Shown here in pieces: positions 1 through 8,075 of a stretch of DNA of 14,373 bases. A program made the translations under genes and the position numbers. The notes under the pieces were generated by a model. That model made no database searches. It worked only from the letters and a program-made list of their open reading frames with translations, and was not told the origin of the DNA. The stretch is from Desulfonema limicola (lineage in GTDB: Bacteria; Desulfobacterota; Desulfobacteria; Desulfobacterales; Desulfosalsimonadaceae): contig DYLE01000042.1 in NCBI GenBank assembly GCA_020722245.1, forward strand, positions 1 to 14,373, in the 5' to 3' direction. The first letter of the stretch is position 1; each line of letters begins with the position of its first letter.

Positions 1-17
1 AGAGCCGAAGAACTCTG

Positions 18-41
18 ACCTGGCCCATAGGACCAGGTTTT
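18..41 (+). terminator. Weak terminator-like hairpin at the window edge
   Basis: ACCTGG (18-23) and CCAGGT (33-38) form a 6-bp stem around a 9-nt loop, followed by a short T run (39-41). On the plus strand this could end a gene lying left of the window. The stem is short and the T tract is only three or four bases, so this is a tentative call. The remaining bases to 198 are AT-rich. They contain a 9-bp inverted repeat (51-59 with 85-93, 25-nt loop) and no gene that I can support. Confidence 0.3.
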
Positions 42-198
42 AAATTTGAAATAAAGATTTATACCTGATGCTAAATCATAAGGGAATCTTTATATAAAAT
101 CCAGAGCCATTTGCTGATTCCCCCATCATAAAATTTTTACTATAATCACCCAGGTCAAATATTAATCCCAAGCAGATAAAAAAATGGCAAGATTTGCT

Positions 199-1344
199 CT
201 AGTAAAATTTAAGGTTTGATACCAGAAAGTGACGTTCCAACCGCCTTCGCGCCTGTTCGCCCATTTGGATGCAGGCAGTTCGATTATGCTTCAGGATGTT
301 GACGGCTTCGGCCAGGGCTTTCGAATCTGCCGGCGGCACCTGCAATCCGGTAACGCCATCTATGTTTACCTCGAGCACGCCTGAACCCTCTATTTTTGTG
401 GTGATCAGCGGTTTGCCAAAACACATGGCCTCAAGCAGCACCATACCAAAGGCCTCGGTTCTCTCAACAGAAGGCAGGCAGAAGGCATCGCATCGGGAAA
501 ACAACTCCCTGAGCCGGTTATCATCCACCCTGCCCGGAAGATGAACCCGATCCTCAAGCCTTTTTTGAGCAACGCGTTTTTTAATGGCCGAATAACACGG
601 ACCGTCGCCCACCAGGATAAACTCGGCATCCGGCACCTTCTCCGCCGCATCAACCAGGAATTCAAAACCTTTATAATACGTGAATCGCCCGACACTTAAA
701 ACCGTAAAAAGCGTATGGGGCGTTTTCGGAAAAGAAGCTGGGCTGACTCCGGCGAGGCGCTCCGGATCGATGCCCAGGGGCACCACCCGGGTTTTTTTCT
801 TAAAACGCGAAAGCGGCCGGCTGGCATTGAAATAGGCGTGGGAGGTGGCAATCACCCGGTCCGCCTTTTTCAACAGCAACACCTCCCAGGGCCTGTAAAA
901 TTGATATAAAAACCCCATTTTCCGATCCATGGACGATACGTCCACATCGGCATGCCAGTGCAGCACCAAAAAACAGGGCTTGCGAATAAAAAGCAGCCAG
1001 AAAGCAGAAGGATTCGGAACATGGGCATGAATCACATCCGGCTTAAACCGGTGAAGCAAAGAAAAAAGCACCAGGGGAAACTCCGGAGCGATCGGCGCAT
1101 AGGCGGCCTGACCCAAACTCCGAACCCGGCAGACCTTGACGCCCTTGATTTGCTCCGATACGGTTTTTTTACCGAACCCGGCCTGATGGGCCAGGACGCA
1201 GACCTCATGCCCCTTTTTCACCTGGACGCCCGCCAGGTCATGGACAAACCGCTCAATCCCGCCGGGCTCAGGCGGATAAAACTTGGAGATATGCAGAATT
1301 TTTAAACGGCTGCTCAATAATTTTTTTAGACACCCCACATCCAA
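199..1344 (-). CDS. GT4-family glycosyltransferase
   Basis: This is a predicted cytoplasmic retaining glycosyltransferase of the GT-B fold, which transfers a sugar from a nucleotide-sugar donor to a glycan or lipid-linked acceptor. Seen in the 381 residues: the N-terminal GT4 start (ILHISKFYPPEPGGIE, about 16-31), the domain-linker motif VGRFTYYKG (218-226), the VGDGP loop (245-249), and the donor-site E-x7-E pair E297/E305 within TEAFGMVLLEAM. Length is normal for the family. The start is uncertain: position 1344 is TTG, and in-frame GTG (1338) and TTG (1317) codons lie closer to the conserved core, none with a strong Shine-Dalgarno sequence. It is divergent from the GT2 operon, which suggests a shared glycan function. 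The sugar and acceptor cannot be told from sequence. The gene ends in TAG. Confidence 0.9.
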   Translation of the reverse strand: MDVGCLKKLLSSRLKILHISKFYPPEPGGIERFVHDLAGVQVKKGHEVCVLAHQAGFGKKTVSEQIKGVKVCRVRSLGQAAYAPIAPEFPLVLFSLLHRFKPDVIHAHVPNPSAFWLLFIRKPCFLVLHWHADVDVSSMDRKMGFLYQFYRPWEVLLLKKADRVIATSHAYFNASRPLSRFKKKTRVVPLGIDPERLAGVSPASFPKTPHTLFTVLSVGRFTYYKGFEFLVDAAEKVPDAEFILVGDGPCYSAIKKRVAQKRLEDRVHLPGRVDDNRLRELFSRCDAFCLPSVERTEAFGMVLLEAMCFGKPLITTKIEGSGVLEVNIDGVTGLQVPPADSKALAEAVNILKHNRTACIQMGEQARRRLERHFLVSNLKFY

Positions 1345-1347
1345 TGT

Positions 1348-1360
1348 GTTAATACTTAAC
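1348..1360. promoter_or_regulatory. Palindrome in the divergent intergenic gap
   Basis: GTTAA-TAC-TTAAC is a perfect 5+3+5 palindrome in the short gap between the divergent GT4 and GT2 genes, which must carry both promoters. Its position suits a shared operator, but no convincing -35/-10 pair is visible. An AT-rich 13-mer of this kind can arise by chance. Confidence 0.25.
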
Positions 1361-1407
1361 CGTCCATATCGCTGATAGGAATAAAGTAAGACTTACATCA
1401 TACCCGG

Positions 1408-2166
1408 ATGGATATGTCAAACAGAGACGGACTGCTTTCAGAATGGCGCAAAAATTGTATCGTGGTGATTCCGGCCTTAAACGAGGCCAGAAGCATTCGG
1501 GCGGTGTTAAGATCCGTTCGGGAGGAATCCGGACTGGATGTTCTGGTGGTGGACGATGGAAGCTCCGACCATACCGGAAAATTCGCTAAACAAGAAGGAG
1601 CCCGTGTGGTTTTTCTGCCCATGAACATGGGGGCCTGGACGGCGATTCAGACAGGTTTTCGGTATGCCCTGGCAAAGGGCTATAAGGTATGCGTCACCAT
1701 GGACGCCGACGGCCAGCACCTGGCTTCAAGCATCCCTTTACTGATTGAAAAACTGCTTGGCACGGATAATGATGTGATTATCGGTTCCAACCCCGCCAGG
1801 GCCAGCCGATTCCGCCGGATTTCCTGGTCCTTTTTTCGCTTGCTGACCTCCATGGAGATGGAGGATCTGACCTCCGGTCTGAAGGCTTACAACCAGCGGG
1901 CCATGGCCCTGCTTTTGCGTCCGAGGGCCCATCTGTTTGATTATCAGGATCTGGGGGCGTTGCTTTTGATGCGGCGATTCGGTTTAAATATAGAAGAGCT
2001 GCCGGTCCCCATGCAAAAAAGGAGTCACGGCCGTTCCCGGGTTTTTTCCAACTGGTGGCAGGTTATCCGGTACATGATGTTGAGCACCATCCTGTGCATC
2101 TCAAAATTCCACCATCTGGACAACGGCGAAACTCGTCATAAAGGAGGAAATAATGCCGGCTTATAA
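1408..2166 (+). CDS. GT2 glycosyltransferase, polyprenyl-phosphate sugar synthase-like
   Basis: This 252-residue GT-A enzyme resembles dolichyl-phosphate mannose synthase and bacterial polyprenyl-phosphate hexose synthases. That family transfers a sugar from a nucleotide donor to a polyprenyl phosphate at the inner face of the membrane. Seen: VVIPALNEARSI (19-30), VVDDGSSD (47-54), the metal- and donor-binding MDADGQH (98-104), and SGLKAYN (156-162). There is no C-terminal GtrB-type pair of membrane helices, so it probably relies on a partner for membrane contact. The next gene, DUF2304, overlaps its 3' end by 14 bp, and a GT-C-like membrane protein follows. This order fits production of a lipid-linked sugar for transfer outside the cytoplasm. 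ATG codons at 1408 and 1414 are both possible starts, with poor Shine-Dalgarno sequences. The sugar identity is unknown. Confidence 0.88.
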   Translation: MDMSNRDGLLSEWRKNCIVVIPALNEARSIRAVLRSVREESGLDVLVVDDGSSDHTGKFAKQEGARVVFLPMNMGAWTAIQTGFRYALAKGYKVCVTMDADGQHLASSIPLLIEKLLGTDNDVIIGSNPARASRFRRISWSFFRLLTSMEMEDLTSGLKAYNQRAMALLLRPRAHLFDYQDLGALLLMRRFGLNIEELPVPMQKRSHGRSRVFSNWWQVIRYMMLSTILCISKFHHLDNGETRHKGGNNAGL

Positions 2167-2524
2167 CATCATCACCTCCCTTTTGGGGATTACCACAGCG
2201 GGGATCATCCTGATTCTGGTGCGAAAGGACCGGGTGTCGGTAAATTACACCCTCTGGTGGGGGGCGATCGCAGCAGGTCTGGTTATTGCCGGGTTTATTC
2301 CGCAGATTACAGACTTTTTCGGCAGGCTGCTGGGGATTCATTATCCTCCCATATTACTCGTCATCCTCGCCATCTGCCTGATCATCGTCAAGCTCCTTTT
2401 CATGGATATCCACCGTTCCAAGCACGAACAACAGATTAAAATTTTAACCCAGCGGCTGGCGCTCTATGAACATGAGGTCCATAAACCCGAGGGCGACCGC
2501 CGGATGGGCCCGGACACAGATTAA
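2153..2524 (+). CDS. DUF2304-family small membrane protein
   Basis: This 123-residue protein has three predicted transmembrane segments (about 5-22, 33-50 and 66-86) and a charged, probably coiled C-terminal tail (about 87-112). The motif LVRKDRVSVNYTLWWG (22-37) and the layout match DUF2304 proteins. These are commonly encoded beside GT2 polyprenyl-phosphate sugar synthases and have no settled biochemical role. A membrane anchor or partner for the GT2 enzyme is the simplest inference. A strong AGGAGG lies just before ATG 2153, inside the end of the GT2 gene, so the two are probably translationally coupled. Its stop at 2522-2524 directly precedes the preferred start of the next gene. Confidence 0.85.
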   Translation: MPAYNIITSLLGITTAGIILILVRKDRVSVNYTLWWGAIAAGLVIAGFIPQITDFFGRLLGIHYPPILLVILAICLIIVKLLFMDIHRSKHEQQIKILTQRLALYEHEVHKPEGDRRMGPDTD

Positions 2525-2525
2525 C

Positions 2526-4424
2526 ATGGAAGCCGCAGGTTGCTTTTTGCACGAAAAAAAAACCGGCCCTCTTCTTCTCATCCTCATAGCCTTGACGGCG
2601 ATTGTTGCCTACCTTCCGGCCTTAAACGCCCCTTTTGTGCTGGATGACCCCCGGGTGGTGGAGCGCAGCCTCAAGCTCCGGGACCTCTCCAATTTTTTGG
2701 ACTTTACGGCGCTTTTCAAGGATCGCCCCCTGGTGAATTTTACCTTTGCGATCAATTACCGGGCCGGCGGCCTGGATGTCGGCGCCTTTCACGCCGTCAA
2801 CCTGGCCATCCATCTGGCCAACGTTGTTGCGGTCTTTTTTCTGGCGCGCCTGGTGTTTTCCATGTCTTTGTCTAAAAGCCGATCCGATGAGGATCCTTCC
2901 ATTCTGGGATTGGCCCCGTTTTTTGCCGCGGCCCTGTTCGCCCTGCATCCGATCCAGTCCCAGCCGGTCATCTATATTTCCCAGCGCGCAGCCCTGATGG
3001 CCTGTCTGTTTTACCTGCTTTCCATCATCTGCTACATGAAGGCGCGAAGCCTCCAGATCGAAAAACAAAAAAAATATGCTGCCTGGCTGCTTTTGGTCAT
3101 GTGCGTCTTTTTTGCGCTCATGGCGTTTTTATCAAAAGAAAATGCAGCCAGCCTTCCCCTGGCGGTCCTGATGATGGACATGATGTTCTTTAGCGATTCA
3201 TGGGCCTCCTGGAAAAAAAAACTGCCGACGATGCTGCTTCTTGTGTTTTTGATGGGCCTTGGGTTTGCCTGGTTGGCTGGTGCGTTTGAAGGGGATTTAT
3301 CCGGGTTTTTTCAACGGATCGACCGGTTGACCCGGGAAACCGACCAGGTGAGCCGATGGCAGTACCTGTGCACCCAGTTTACAGTGATCCTGCTTTACCT
3401 GCGCCTGATCGTGTTTCCCAAAGGGCTTAACATCGACCCCGGCTATCCCATGAAAAATGGATTTTTTGAGGGCATCACACCCATCGCGTTTGCGATTTTG
3501 GCGGGGATCATGATCCTGTCTGTGGTGTATGCAAAAAAATACAAGGTGCTGTCCCTGGGTGTTTTCTGGTTTTTCATCGCCCTTTCCGTGGAATCAAGCA
3601 TCCTGCCCATTCGAGACGCCATGTTTGAACACCGGGTCTATCTTGCATTTCCCGGCATATGCATCATCCTGGCGTATCTGTTCTGCCGTCTGTTGCCGGG
3701 AAACAACCGGATTAAAATCGGCATCTGGGGTTTTATGATGCTCCTGTGTGCACTGGCCACCTTTTCCAGGGGACAGGTATGGAAAAGCGATTTATCCCTG
3801 TGGCAGGATGCTGTCAAAAAAGCCCCGCACAATGCCCGGGCATGGAACAACTACGGCAATTCCCTGAAATACCAGGGCCTGGACCAGGCCGCCGCATCCG
3901 CCTACCAGCAGTCAATCAATGCAGACCCTAAGTATTCAAGGCCTTACTGCAACCTGGGCGAACTCTACGCAAAAAAAGGAGACCTGGCACAGGCGGAAAA
4001 GCTGCTTTTACACAGCATCCATCTTGATCCCCGGTTTGCCGAAGCCCACAACAACCTGGCCATTGTCTACATGTCCCAAAAAAACCAGCCCAAAGGAATC
4101 AAGCATTTTGAAAAAGCCCTTGATTTTGATCCTGAACGCCCCATCACCCACTATAATTTGGGAAAGGCTTACCTGGACGGCAACCAACCGGACAAGGCTT
4201 TGGAACACTTATTGCAGGCTGTTTCCATGAAGCCGGATCTCAATCCCATGGCCTATTACCTGGCAGGCGCAGCCTGGGCGCTGAAAGGCGATTCAAAAAA
4301 CGCGGCCAAATGGGTGGACCAGGCTCGGCAAAAGGGGCTTGACAACAGCCTGGAGTTTGTTAAAGAAGATCCACGGTTTGATAGTTGCAGAAAAGCTGTG
4401 CTTGAGCTTGTGGCCAATTTATAA
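2526..4424 (+). CDS. TMTC-like GT-C membrane glycosyltransferase with C-terminal TPRs
   Basis: The protein has 632 residues from ATG 2526; an alternative ATG at 2466 would add 20 residues overlapping DUF2304. The first two thirds are polytopic membrane sequence with GT-C features. An acidic FVLDDPR motif lies in the first periplasmic loop (about 37-43 from 2526). RPLVNFTFAINY and FHAVNLAIHL follow, then FLSKENA and FEHRVYLAFPG, which recall the TMTC (CAZy GT105) signatures. TMTC proteins use dolichyl-phosphate mannose to O-mannosylate proteins. The last third (from about residue 430) carries roughly five TPRs, which in TMTCs help bind protein substrates. Together with the GT2 and DUF2304 genes it forms a three-gene operon with no gaps. 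I infer a bacterial O-glycosyltransferase; substrate and sugar are unproven. A plain TPR membrane protein without enzyme activity is the alternative. Confidence 0.82.
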   Translation: MEAAGCFLHEKKTGPLLLILIALTAIVAYLPALNAPFVLDDPRVVERSLKLRDLSNFLDFTALFKDRPLVNFTFAINYRAGGLDVGAFHAVNLAIHLANVVAVFFLARLVFSMSLSKSRSDEDPSILGLAPFFAAALFALHPIQSQPVIYISQRAALMACLFYLLSIICYMKARSLQIEKQKKYAAWLLLVMCVFFALMAFLSKENAASLPLAVLMMDMMFFSDSWASWKKKLPTMLLLVFLMGLGFAWLAGAFEGDLSGFFQRIDRLTRETDQVSRWQYLCTQFTVILLYLRLIVFPKGLNIDPGYPMKNGFFEGITPIAFAILAGIMILSVVYAKKYKVLSLGVFWFFIALSVESSILPIRDAMFEHRVYLAFPGICIILAYLFCRLLPGNNRIKIGIWGFMMLLCALATFSRGQVWKSDLSLWQDAVKKAPHNARAWNNYGNSLKYQGLDQAAASAYQQSINADPKYSRPYCNLGELYAKKGDLAQAEKLLLHSIHLDPRFAEAHNNLAIVYMSQKNQPKGIKHFEKALDFDPERPITHYNLGKAYLDGNQPDKALEHLLQAVSMKPDLNPMAYYLAGAAWALKGDSKNAAKWVDQARQKGLDNSLEFVKEDPRFDSCRKAVLELVANL

Positions 4425-4526
4425 AAAAATAGGCACGAAATGCAAAATCTACTTGAGGGAGAATGCTCCCCCTGAAGGAACCCTATCCCATCAAAAAACC
4501 AATAACTGAGAAGGAATCTAAACAAA

Positions 4527-7133
4527 ATGAAGTGGAAATCCTCATATTTTAAGTCTTATCTGTTTTTCATGGCATTTATTGCCCTGGCCTTAAGTGTCCT
4601 GCTTACCCCGATTCCGGCAGCAGGAGACTGAGGCGGACCCAGGCTGACCGTGGATGTCAGCCCTCATGGCGCCGGGACTGTTCGCCTGGAAGGATCGTCC
4701 GGAAAGATTCAACAACCCACCACTTACCCATCGCCGGTCATTACGTGCTTTAACATCAACGAAATGATAACCCTCACCGCCAATCCTTCAGGCGGTTATC
4801 AGTTTGATCACTGGGGCTTTAACTACTGGCCTCTGGACCTGAGTGAAAACCTCGACAGCACCGCCAATCCTTTATCCTTCAAAAACACCTACCTAAAAGA
4901 CGATGGCTATGCAGACAGCTATGATGCCGTGCGCACGATTACCGCATATTTCAAGTCAGGCTCAACGGCCCCCCAGCCTCCGGAAAACCTGACAGCCACA
5001 GACGGGACCTATACCAACAAAGTGGTGGTGACCTGGGACAGTGCAGCGGGAGCCCAATATTATGAAATCTACCGGGCGGATTCCATGCAGGGCGTCAAAA
5101 CACAGCTTGCTCAAATCTCCGGCACCTCCTATGAAGATACAACCGTAATCGGCGAGGATCCCTATTACTACTGGGTCAAGGCGGTCAATCAATACGGCGC
5201 CAGTGCCTACAGCGACCCGGATTCGGGATACGCCTATACGGACGATGAGCCGCCGCCTCCACCGGTGAATGAGGTAGAAGACCTGACACCGGAGGAAGCC
5301 AAACTGATGCTGGATACAGACCTAAATGTCATTGTTGTGGATGTCAGCTCTCCCACGGATTACGAAAAAAATCACATCCTGTGCGCGATCAACAGCCCAT
5401 TGATCGAAACCGTATTTGATAAAGATTTGAACTACGAGGCCATTGCCGCTTACAAGGATTACCCGGTCCTCGTCTATGATCAGGATGAATCAAACAGCCG
5501 GGAGGCAGCCGAGTATCTAGCGGCCAGGGGATTCTCCCGAGTGTATCACCTGACCGACGGTTTGGCGAAATGGATGGGAAACGGATGGGAAACCGTCGAT
5601 TCAGAATATACCTGTGAATGCTCCCTGCCGCCCATGGCCTATGCCGGAGAGGATCAGGAAGCGGCTGAAAACGAACCGGTCAGCTTAGACGGCTCCGGAT
5701 CAACAGCCATCGACGACGGCGCCCTTACCTATGCATGGCGCCAGTTTTCAGGCACTCAGGTAGATATTGAAAACCCCGATGGCGCCCAGGCCCAATTTAC
5801 ATCACCCTATGTGCAGGAAGGAGGAGAAAAACTGATCTTTCATCTGACTGTCACGGATTCTCAAAACAACCAGGATACCGACAGCGTGACTGTAAACGTG
5901 ACATGGGTAAACTCTCCCCCCGTAGCCGATGCAGGAGAGGATCAGGATGATGTCGTTGAGGACGATACAGTAACCCTGGACGGATCCGGTTCCACGGACC
6001 GCGATAACGGCATTGTTTCCTGGCACTGGGAACAGATCTCGGGTCCGGAGGCGACGATTCAGAATAACCATTCGGAAACCGCATGGTTTATTGCACCGGA
6101 CTTGGATTCTGAAAGCGCTGAACTTGTTTTTCAGCTCACGGTCACTGATAAGGGCGGGTTATCGGATTCAGACCAGCTCACTATACTTGTGAGCCGAAAA
6201 AACACACCGCCGACAGCCGAAGCCGGGGTCGATCAGAACGTCTCCGAAACCCAACAGGTCATCCTCAACGGGTCTGCATCTTATGATGTCGATGAGGACG
6301 ACGGCATTGTGTCGTATTCCTGGGTCCAGATCGGAGATGGGCCGGAAGTGAGCTTGTCAAGCGGTTCCGATCCAAAACCTACATTTTCCGCCCCTGAGGT
6401 GGAAGGAGGATCTATTGTTCTTGAATTTGAGCTGACCGTCACCGACAAGGACGGCGCCCAGGACACAGACCAGGTCGTCATCACCGTCAAGGATATGGGG
6501 GAGCCTCCTGACGCGAATGCCGGTGCGAACAAAAATCCTGTATATGAAGGCTGGATCGTCACCCTGGATGGCTCTAAATCCGCTGATGAGGACGGCGATA
6601 TCCAGACCTACCAGTGGACCCAGATCAGCGGGCCCACGATTTCCATTAAAAATGCAAATACCTCATCGCCGAGCTTTACGGTCCCCGAGATAGAGGGACA
6701 AACCGCTCAAATCATAATTGAGTTGACCGTAACCGATGATACAGGCCTAAACGGTCGGGACCAGGTTGCTATCACCATTCAAAAAGCGATGGAGCCCCCC
6801 CTGGCGGAAGCCGGAGCTGACCAGCGGGTAAAAACGGGGAGCACGGTCTTCCTGGATAGTTCCGGTTCCTCTGATCCGGACGATGGGATTGTTTCTTATT
6901 CATGGCAGCAGACCGGAGGGGAACCTTCTGTTGATCTTTCCGAGGAGTCAGCCGAAAAACCGCACTTTATTGCGCCGCAGGTGGAGAAAAAAACCACACT
7001 CACCTTTGAACTGGTCGTGACGGATTACAGCGGGAATCAGGATGCGGATGAGGTCCAGGTCACCATTCTGCCCGGAGAAGGGATCCTGAGCATGTTCAAC
7101 AAAATACTTTTAAATCTGCTCACATCGCTTTAG
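4527..7133 (+). CDS. Secreted InlB-repeat/FN3/rhodanese/PKD protein with in-frame TGA after the signal peptide
   Basis: ATG 4527, preceded by AAGGA at 4511-4515, starts a clear signal peptide: Lys-rich start, hydrophobic core, and PIPAAGD at about 28-34. Codon 35 (4629-4631) is TGA, and the same frame then stays open to TAG at 7131-7133, giving 868 codons if read through. Domains in read-through numbering: InlB-like beta repeat (42-141), fibronectin type III (150-240), rhodanese (252-357), and five PKD-like domains of about 95 residues (368-849), ending in a short hydrophobic tail. The rhodanese catalytic loop reads VLVYDQDESNSR, with Asp (codon 5478-5480) in place of the active-site Cys, so sulfur transfer is not expected. 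PKD and FN3 domains point to an extracellular adhesive or structural role. The TGA is either recoded as selenocysteine or is a nonsense change or sequencing error. A GTG at 4650 could start a version without export signal, which makes little biological sense. Confidence 0.8.
4632..4673 (+). promoter_or_regulatory. SECIS-like hairpin immediately downstream of the in-frame TGA
   Basis: Right after the TGA, GGCG (4632-4635) can pair with CGCC (4670-4673), and CCA (4639-4641) with TGG (4667-4669). A perfect 7-bp upper stem forms from GGCTGAC (4642-4648) and GTCAGCC (4656-4662), closing a 7-nt loop CGTGGAT (4649-4655). The upper stem begins 10 nt after the TGA and the loop begins 17 nt after it. 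From memory, bacterial SECIS elements have this geometry, with a G in the first two loop positions and a GU in the loop. The stem lacks the bulged U of the E. coli fdhF element. The fold was found by eye and has no energy value. Confidence 0.45.
5628..7073 (+). repeat. Five tandem PKD-like domain repeats
   Basis: Five consecutive units of about 93-98 codons lie at about 5628-5906, 5910-6197, 6201-6494, 6498-6785 and 6789-7073. Each opens with an A-x-AG-x-(D/N) segment, then a variant of LDGSGS, a (S/T)YxW-type strand, and closes with LTVTD or LVVTD followed by a (D/N)-x-D-x-V strand. The units have diverged at protein level, so the array is old and not a recent expansion. Confidence 0.85.
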
Positions 7134-7153
7134 GGGTTTGCGATCAGCGGCAC

Positions 7154-8023
7154 CTATTCCGAAAAGGTGATACGGGTCAGATGGTACAGCTTCTTAAGGT
7201 CGGGTTGATACCGGCTGCACAGAAGCCTGCGTGTTTCCGGGTTCATGGGGGGGATCTGGGTTAAATTGTATTTTTCAGCAAAACTCAAAGCCAATCGCCT
7301 CAGCCGGCGGGGTTGACGGACTCTGAGATTTAAAAAATTCTGAAGCAACGGCCATCTGCTTGTCTGTCCTTTGTTAAAGACCTTGATCTCCGGCTTAAAC
7401 TCCTTTTCTACGCCCAAAAACGCATAAATCCCCTGAATCGTGGACAAAGGTGCTTCCTTGAGTTGAGATAGGGTAATGATATAAAACTGAGTTCTATCAA
7501 ACAACCTGAAATACCTTTCAATCTGATCTCCAAAAAGGCCGGATCGGAAATAAAAAAAGTTATAAATATACTGGTTACAATGCCGGTGAAACCATTTGGA
7601 ATAAAACCGTCTTTCTTCTGTCTCCAGGGCCTTTTCAAAGGAGGTGATGGTTTCATACCCCCACCGGCGCATCTGGTGATACAGGGAATAGGCGCGATCG
7701 GCCGGATGCCGGAGTATCAAGACAAATTTGGCCTTTGGGAAAAAATTCCGAAGTGTCCCTGCCGAGGCCGGGTTGGTGAGATACACATGGGAGGCCTCCC
7801 CGATCTGCGCCTGGTTTTGAGAGGCCTCAAACAGGCGGGCGTATTCGACCGGGTTCTTGATGACCTGAAAGGTTTCACAGAAAAAACAGGGCTCTTTGAC
7901 CGGCGACATGTAGATGTTCGGATGCTGCTTGAGGTACTGGTACAAAGAAGAGGTTCCGCATCGGGCCGCCCCCAGGATAAAAAAACTGGGGAGTTTTTTT
8001 GTGGTTTTTAAATCCATATCCAT
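7154..8023 (-). CDS. Sulfotransferase family protein
   Basis: This 289-residue protein is a predicted cytoplasmic enzyme that moves sulfate from PAPS to a carbohydrate or other hydroxyl or amino acceptor. Seen: the 5'-phosphosulfate-binding loop FILGAARCGTSS (15-26) followed by LxxHPNI and KEPCFF (34-48), and the 3'-phosphate-binding segment LILRHPADRAYSLYHQM (102-118) with Arg105 and Ser113. The layout is that of the heparan-sulfate-type sulfotransferase superfamily. In many members the loop has Lys where this one has Arg21. ATG 8023 is used as start; an in-frame ATG at 8017 is equally possible, and the Shine-Dalgarno sequence is weak. It is the last gene of the minus-strand unit, 52 bp after the lipoprotein gene, and converges on the PKD gene 20 bp away. 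The acceptor is unknown; a surface glycan is a guess from context. Confidence 0.9.
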   Translation of the reverse strand: MDMDLKTTKKLPSFFILGAARCGTSSLYQYLKQHPNIYMSPVKEPCFFCETFQVIKNPVEYARLFEASQNQAQIGEASHVYLTNPASAGTLRNFFPKAKFVLILRHPADRAYSLYHQMRRWGYETITSFEKALETEERRFYSKWFHRHCNQYIYNFFYFRSGLFGDQIERYFRLFDRTQFYIITLSQLKEAPLSTIQGIYAFLGVEKEFKPEIKVFNKGQTSRWPLLQNFLNLRVRQPRRLRRLALSFAEKYNLTQIPPMNPETRRLLCSRYQPDLKKLYHLTRITFSE

Positions 8024-8075
8024 TGCCGGAACCTATTTTCCCGACTCCATGCATCTAAACAACGCCCCATCCCAA

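Noticed and set aside
51..93. AT-rich inverted repeat of 9 bp with a 25-nt loop near the left edge
   Set aside because: Low complexity, a long loop and no T tract or gene context make it likely to be chance.
80..201. Read-through of the GT4 TAG stop as pyrrolysine, with about 40 further open codons
   Set aside because: The protein already has normal GT4 length and its C-terminal helix. TAG is the usual stop of five genes here, and the following codons look like AT-rich noncoding sequence.
4457..4470. Hairpin GGGAG-AATG-CTCCC after the TMTC-like gene as a terminator
   Set aside because: The stem is only 5 bp and no T tract follows on either strand, so termination before the PKD gene is not supported.
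4650..7133. Start of the PKD gene at GTG 4650
   Set aside because: It would give a protein without an export signal although its domains are extracellular types. The codon lies in the loop of the hairpin with no Shine-Dalgarno sequence. A perfect signal peptide in the same frame upstream explains the gene better.
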